Source: Apteryx mantelli
Lineage: Eukaryota > Chordata > Aves > Apterygiformes > Apterygidae
DNA length: 64,000 nt
Assembly (NCBI RefSeq): GCF_036417845.1
Contig: NC_089981.1
Span: 76,177,268 to 76,241,267 of the forward strand
Reading direction: 5' to 3'
Part shown: positions 59,701 through 64,000 of the stretch, piece after piece
Position numbering within the stretch: position 1 is the stretch's first letter
Layout: every line of letters begins with the position of its first letter
Translations under genes and position numbers: made by a program
The notes under the pieces: model-generated
What the model saw: the letters and a program-made list of their open reading frames with translations, nothing else
Told to the model about the DNA's origin: nothing
Database searches by the model: none

Positions 59701-62700
59701 ACTTCCAGCTTGCAAGGGCGTTGGCCACAGCTGGGTATTATTTTATCTTTCCTTAAATGGAGGAAAAATACAAGCACCATGCATACTGCACCAACTGAGC
59801 GACAGAGATGCACACTGAGTAAATAGCACATAGGGCATGTGGGGATATAGTGTCACTGAAATGATGTTGTTCTTACTCCAGTTGTTTCCCTCAGCGAAGG
59901 ATCTTGAGCATGTTTTAAAATCAAATTATTTCTTTTACAAGAACAAGTGTCATTCCAAAATGTTCTTTGCATCACCAGATCACACTGGAACAACAGGGTC
60001 TTGGAGTTAACCTCACATTCTTCCAAAGCCCTTCCACCCTAAAATCAGCATTGAGCATTGTAGTCCATCCAAACCCCTATTTTGGCATCCTTATGACACT
60101 CAAACTTCTTTTTCGGTAGCTTTCTACTTGGACATCTGCCAATCTTGTGGAGAATGCTGAAGAAAAAGGAGTTTGTGCATGATCTCTTCCTGCAGTGGTA
60201 AGTTGAGATACTTCAGTAACTTATAATCAGGAAGCCCTGTAATACAAATTGGGAAAGCAAGGCACAGAGATATTCAATTACATATTTAGCATCATTCAGC
60301 AGGTCAGCAGAGGAACCAGAACATTGATCTTTCCCTTTATTCAGTCAAGACTGCAGTAGGTCTAGTACATTGTGGTTTAGTCCTTTGAGGTTATTAGGCC
60401 TGCATTGTTACATGTTCATGTTTTATACCATAATTCTCTTTTTTTTCCTTCTCTTCTTGTAGGGCAGAGAAATATGGACCCATTGTACGGTTTAATGCTT
60501 TTCACAGAGTCTCAGTAATGATTTTGAGTCCTGAAGGAGTGAAGGTACTGCAAATAAAATAAAATCTACAGTGGGGATCAGCCCATCCACCCAGAAAAAG
60601 AGAGGTGCTGTGTAATGTTTAGAGCAGCATGATCCAGCCAGTCTGTATCCTGTGGGAGCGCAGCTCTGAGCCAGGTTACAAGGGTGAGGTATTACTCTGG
60701 ACTCTCGGCTGTCCTGACTCTACTTCTTACTTGATTTACTTTGTTACCCGTCTTTAAGCTGCAGATTGAGCAAGCATCCACCATTTTTGAAAAGCATACT
60801 ATCTGCAAGACCTTAATATCTCAAAAGAGCAAGGCACAAAGGGGCTGATTTTTTCCCTCTAAATCCTGGTAATAGTCACAGTGTGAGATTTGAGGTCATT
60901 GGGGAAGAAAGTGCTACAGGCATGCAGAACAAGCTATCAGCCCACAAACCAGGGTACACCAAATAATTCACGAAGCCTTCAGACTTTGGCTACAGGAAGG
61001 AAAGAGGGAATGTGTGTGTGTTTCTTTATGTTTGGTGTGGGAAATGGATTGCCCTCAGTATTTACTGACATGAGATTTGATTTTAGGAATTCTTGATGTC
61101 GCCACAGTACCCAAAGGATCGCCTGGTGTACGGTCGTATCTTCAACATATTTGGTGTGAGGTAGGCAAAACCCAGCTGAAGCCATTGTGACCTGAAAGTA
61201 AGCAAAAGATTAATTAAGTCACAGGCATTGCATTTGCTTTGACTCAGAGCACTGACTCTCTTGTTGGGATTCATGACTAATTCTAGACACATTTAAGCAC
61301 CAGGTACCTACTAAGTTATGCTGAAAGCGCACATGTCAAGTCAAATATCTTCCCAATCAGGGATGAGGTTGTATGAGATTTTTTTACCTAATCTTATATT
61401 TTTCCCATGTGGTTGTTCATTTAGTCTCAGAGCAACTTGTTCAAGGCTCATCAGACTTCTCACCTGGATTTTAGAGCACTGAATTATTCCTTAGTGCACT
61501 GGAGTTTCCAGCTCCTAGGCTTAATGAGAGGACAAGGGAATTTCCCCTGTTAGCCTGAAGCTCCTAAAAATATAATAATCCAGCTATTATATTAATTATT
61601 TGTATAACAACTATTCTTGGGAACCTCTGTAACGAACCAGGGTCTTGTTGGACTCAGCGTTCCACAAGTACCAGGCAGAACATTTCTGCAATTCAGTTGT
61701 TGTCCACCATGATGAAACAATTGCGTACTCAAAGCAGCATGGTACTCCCTGCATGTGAAAAATACAAGAAAGTACATGTGGAAGAGTTACATTTGCGACT
61801 ATACAACTTTCAGCTGGCTCCCTTGCTGAAAACTGTTCCTCTCCTTGTTTTCCTAAATGCTAGATTTCTTGGGAACGGCTTGGTAACCGATCGCAACTAT
61901 GATCACTGGCACAAGCAACGGAAGACTATGGATCCAGCTTTCAGCCGAACGTAAGGCAAATATCTCTGGGATGATCTATTTGTTATTTCTACTGTGTTCT
62001 TATGATTCTTACTGTCAATCATCCGTTATTTGATATTTAGAAAGAGTAAACCCATTTAGTGCCAAAATCACATTTTACTTGGAGTCCAACACATCATTTC
62101 CATGACAACTGTAATTTGACCAGACTTTCCACGTGGAAGTGGAGGGACACCCATCTAAGTGCAGCGATGGCAAGAGCAGGTCCTGTGGTTATGCACCTAG
62201 CAATGTGGTGAGGGCTGCCTTATCCTGTCTGAAAACAGACGTCGGATACTGGAAGTGGGCAAGCCTCAGCACCATGTGCCTCAGTGATTCCCTATGGGAC
62301 ACATGGCATGATTAATAAGCAGGGGAGTGGTCTGGTTTGCTTGTCTGTGCCTGTATAAAATACATGCAGTTAGGATCTGAAGATGTAGTCCATTTGCTTT
62401 GGCAAGCAAAGGCCAAAGCCCTTTGCCATGCCTTTGCATGATAGGACTGTGTCAGGTTGCTGCAAAAAGAACTTGGCTCATTTTATCTTGCAAAGGTCTT
62501 TTTTACCTCTTTGTTTTCAAAAAGAACTAAGGCAAATAAATTTAAGGTTAAAATAATGTTTTTTAAAAAGTTTCTTTACAATTTTATATGGAAAATAAAG
62601 AAGATAAATTTGTCTGAGCAAAGATGTGCTCCCCAAAGACCCCATCACTCATCTTTATTAATTGTTCAGCTACCTGATTGGTCTGATGGAAACTTTTAAT

Positions 62701-63541
62701 GAAAAAGCAGAGGAGCTGATGGAGAAGCTAGAGGAAAAGGCAGATGGAAAAAAAGAGTTTAGCATGATGACGATGATGAGCCGAGTGACTTTGGATGTCA
62801 TTGCAAAGGTACCAGCTGCTTTCTTGTTTCCTCTGCGACTGGCAGGAGAGAATGGAAGTAAAGGGTACCAGCAACTGCACACTGGCAGGAGGCCGGAGCC
62901 AGGCAACAAGAACTTTACGCAGAAATGCCAGAATAGTTGAGAGACTAATTGTGCCACTTCTGCCAGGGCAAGCAGCAGTGAAATCCAAAGGAAGGGACAG
63001 TTTAGGGAAGGGTTTACTGTCCAGGTCATGTATGAGTGGCCTGTAGTATGCTACATGGGGGGACCCTTCGCAAAAGCCCGTACAATCTGATAACTTGCAC
63101 CTCTCCAAGCCAAAAGGGGCACATGGTATTCATTCATGTGTGCATGCTCTTTTATTACCATTATACATCAGCGTGAAATCTGCCTCACACTGGCTTTTCC
63201 CTTCATTATGTGAAACACTTTGAATAGAGAGTAGCATTAAACTACTAATTCCCTCAAGACAAGGAGGAAGCCTAATCTAAATATTACCCTTCCCTCACAG
63301 ACACCTACAAGGCAGAATCTAACCTAAGATAGTTTTACAGTAAAAGAGATCAGTGTGAGGCTGTTCTGCTCTCCCATCCCAGACCGCATAAACAGAAGGA
63401 TTCAGTTAGTTGCTGCTTTTTTATCCTCAGATAGCTTTTGGCTTGGAGTTAAACTCACTGAATGATGACCAGACACCCTTTCCACACGCTGTGACCATGA
63501 TTATGAAGGGAATGACTGAGATGCGCATCCCCTTTGTGGAG
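53625..63541 (+). CDS. CYP46A1: cholesterol 24-hydroxylase (CYP46A family), 5' seven exons, partial
   Basis: Joining 53625-53761, 60120-60197, 60463-60544, 61087-61160, 61864-61950, 62670-62808 and 63431-63541 gives 708 bases in one frame, 236 of about 500 residues. The start encodes an N-terminal membrane anchor (about residues 2-28, LSLLLLAALLLAFGIY) and a short proline-containing hinge (HIPSAPR). Family landmarks are SFLLGHLP, WAEKYGPIVR, the C-helix W139-H-K-Q-R143 (WxxxR, haem propionate contact) and METFNEKAEELMEKLEEKAD. The I-helix, ExxR and haem-cysteine regions lie beyond the window. In mammals CYP46A1 is an ER enzyme that turns cholesterol into 24S-hydroxycholesterol in neurons; that activity is assumed here. 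The gene lies directly downstream of HHIPL1, as in human. Some vertebrates carry several CYP46A copies, so a lineage-specific paralogue cannot be excluded. Confidence 0.88.
55240..55734 (+). mobile_element. CR1 LINE, truncated 3' end
   Basis: Reads as the end of the CR1 reverse-transcriptase ORF plus 3' UTR: 'ACTGGAGCAAGTCCAGTGGA', 'GGATGGAGAAGAGGCTGCTG', 'GGTGGTTATAAGAAGATGGA', 'GGACACAAGTTGCAGCAAGG', 'TGGATGAGGCTCTGAGCAAC', and finally the diagnostic terminal octamers ATTCTGTG-ATTCTATG-GTTCTA at 55,713-55,734. It is 5'-truncated, as most CR1 copies are, and interrupted by stops in every frame. A 13-base poly-A tract at 55,200-55,212 lies just upstream but is not the CR1 tail. Confidence 0.92.
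56916..57680 (-). mobile_element. CR1 LINE, truncated, reverse orientation
   Basis: The complement of a CR1 3' region starts at CATAGAAATCACAG (the reversed octamer end) followed by TTTAGGTTGAAAGGGACTG and 'CCTCCTGCTCAAAGCAGGGC'. It continues through 'CCTTGTAGGTCCTGG' and 'GCTGAACAAGCCCTGGTCCC' to about 57,680 ('TTTTGCATTTGTCCTTGTC'). On the minus strand a 204-codon frame still reads REVIILLYSVLVRPHLGNCV and GLFSLGQRQLRGDL, the C-terminal part of CR1 reverse transcriptase. The relatively long open frame suggests a younger copy than the one at 55,240. Confidence 0.93.
60120..60197 (+). CDS. CYP46A1: CYP46A1 coding exon 2
   Basis: 78 bases coding SFLLGHLPILWRMLKKKEFV and HDLFLQ, the region after the proline-rich hinge. 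Phase 2 in and out; donor AGTG/GTAAGT. Confidence 0.88.
60245..60365 (+). repeat. MIR/CORE-SINE-like fragment in CYP46A1 intron 2
   Basis: AATTGGGAAAGCAAGGCACA, GAGATATTCAATTACA, AGCAGGTCAGCAGAGGAACC and AGAACATTGATCTT follow the MIR order of 'gggaaactgaggcacagag ... aagtcac ... cagcaggtcagtggcagagcc ... agaacccaggtct'. Ancient and diverged. Confidence 0.5.
60463..60544 (+). CDS. CYP46A1: CYP46A1 coding exon 3
   Basis: 82 bases coding WAEKYGPIVRFNAFHRVSVM and ILSPEGVK, the beta-1 sheet region of the P450 fold. Acceptor TTGTAG; donor AAG/GTACTG, phase 0. Confidence 0.88.
60545..61086 (+). other. CYP46A1: CYP46A1 intron 3
   Basis: 542 bases with nothing recognisable beyond its splice sites (acceptor TTTTAG at 61,081-61,086). 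Confidence 0.6.
61087..61160 (+). CDS. CYP46A1: CYP46A1 coding exon 4
   Basis: 74 bases coding EFLMSPQYPKDRLVYGRIFN and IFGV, the B-helix to B-C loop region that helps shape the substrate pocket in this family. Donor GAG/GTAGGC, phase 2. Confidence 0.87.
61161..61863 (+). other. CYP46A1: CYP46A1 intron 4
   Basis: 703 bases, AT-rich, with no recognised repeat or RNA gene. The acceptor is ATGCTAG at 61,857-61,863. Confidence 0.6.
61864..61950 (+). CDS. CYP46A1: CYP46A1 coding exon 5
   Basis: 87 bases coding RFLGNGLVTDRNYDHWHKQR and KTMDPAFSR. It includes the C-helix WxxxR motif (W139, R143) that contacts the haem propionates in P450s. Donor GAAC/GTAAGG, phase 2. Confidence 0.9.
61951..62669 (+). 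other. CYP46A1: CYP46A1 intron 5
   Basis: 719 bases with no recognised element. The acceptor is TTGTTCAG at 62,662-62,669. Confidence 0.6.
62670..62808 (+). CDS. CYP46A1: CYP46A1 coding exon 6
   Basis: 139 bases coding TYLIGLMETFNEKAEELMEK, LEEKADGKKEFSMMTMMSRV and TLDVIAK: the D-helix and the start of the E-helix with its conserved TLDVIAK. Donor AAAG/GTACCA, phase 0. Confidence 0.9.
62809..63430 (+). other. CYP46A1: CYP46A1 intron 6
   Basis: 622 bases with no recognised element. The acceptor is TTATCCTCAG at 63,421-63,430. Confidence 0.6.
63431..63541 (+). CDS. CYP46A1: CYP46A1 coding exon 7
   Basis: 111 bases coding IAFGLELNSLNDDQTPFPHA and VTMIMKGMTEMRIPFVE, continuing the conserved AFG of the E-helix. 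Phase 0 in and out; donor GAG/GTATGT. This is the last exon I can place. Confidence 0.88.
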
Positions 63542-64000
63542 GTATGTACTCACCCACTTCAGTAGTCTCTCCTCATATTGAGGTCCACGTATGACAGGGA
63601 AAGTGTTACCAGTAACTCCTTCCCTCCAGCATGCATTGAGATAAAATTTACTAGTACTTTAAAACACTCGCAAAATTAACCTTATTATTTAATACTTTGT
63701 TTCTGTCTTTCTGCCTTCTCTTCCCCTCTGCATCTCTTTTCACCCCCGTCTCAATTTTTTATTTTCAAATCCATGACCGCAAAAATTGAGAAGTCCTTCC
63801 CATCTGTCCAAGAAAGACTGCCTTCACTCAATATGGTAGAAATTTGAACTTTCTTACCATAAAAAATGTCTGGTTTTGACCAAAACTCAAATATTAGAAA
63901 ATTATGGATGAAATCTGAAATATTTCTGTTAATTGCATAAAACAGTTTTCCATGAAAGGTGTAGTTCAGACTTCTAGTGCTTCTGTTTTCTTTTTTGGGC
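63542..64000 (+). other. CYP46A1: CYP46A1 intron 7, incomplete
   Basis: No following exon is recognisable before the window ends. The final bases are T-rich (CTTCTGTTTTCTTTTTTGG) and could be the approach to the next acceptor just outside. Confidence 0.5.

Larger units (their letters stand above)
53762..60119 (+). other. CYP46A1: CYP46A1 intron 1
   Basis: About 6.4 kb. It carries two CR1 copies in opposite orientation (separate entries). The rest (53,770-55,190; 55,740-56,910; 57,690-60,110) is unassigned, apart from GC-rich DNA continuing from the CpG island to about 54,260. The acceptor is TCGGTAG at 60,113-60,119. Confidence 0.7.

Overview
The window is vertebrate nuclear DNA, almost certainly from a bird. 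It has large AT-rich introns, two small CpG islands, spliced genes with consensus GT-AG junctions, and two CR1 LINE copies of the avian type. One CR1 ends in the diagnostic ATTCTATG octamer repeat. Two protein-coding genes on the + strand can be reconstructed exon by exon: HHIPL1 (complete, nine coding exons, 797 residues) and CYP46A1 (5' part only, seven exons, 236 residues; the gene runs off the right edge). This gene pair, order and orientation match the human 14q32.2 neighbourhood, so the synteny is ancestral to amniotes.

Layout. 1-19,680 is gene-poor. It holds a CpG-rich patch with a candidate minus-strand exon (about 3,290-4,230), degraded amniote SINE/LINE relics, and no recognisable protein-coding exon. 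19,680-20,560 is the HHIPL1 CpG island with exon 1. Just after the exon 1 donor come a (CTG)10 tract and a roughly 1.1 kb minisatellite of 20-bp units. Exons 2-9 lie between 26,350 and 42,974, and candidate polyadenylation signals sit near 43,974 and 44,173. 44,200-53,100 is intergenic with one small CpG-rich cluster. 53,120-53,770 is the CYP46A1 CpG island and exon 1. Its 6.4 kb first intron carries two CR1 copies in tail-to-tail orientation. Exons 2-7 lie at 60,120-63,541.

Function. HHIPL1 is predicted to be a secreted HHIP-family protein: a cysteine-rich folate-receptor-like N-terminus, a glucose/sorbosone-dehydrogenase-type beta-propeller, a Pro/Thr and basic linker, and a C-terminal SRCR domain. 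CYP46A1 is a membrane-anchored cytochrome P450; the mammalian enzyme is cholesterol 24-hydroxylase. Nothing suggests that the two genes work in one pathway; their proximity is inherited synteny.

No novel multi-gene system was found. The most unusual local structure is at the HHIPL1 5' end. An in-frame upstream ATG, an alanine-coding GCG run, an intronic CTG tract and a minisatellite together form a reading frame that stays open through exon 1 and 753 bases of intron 1.
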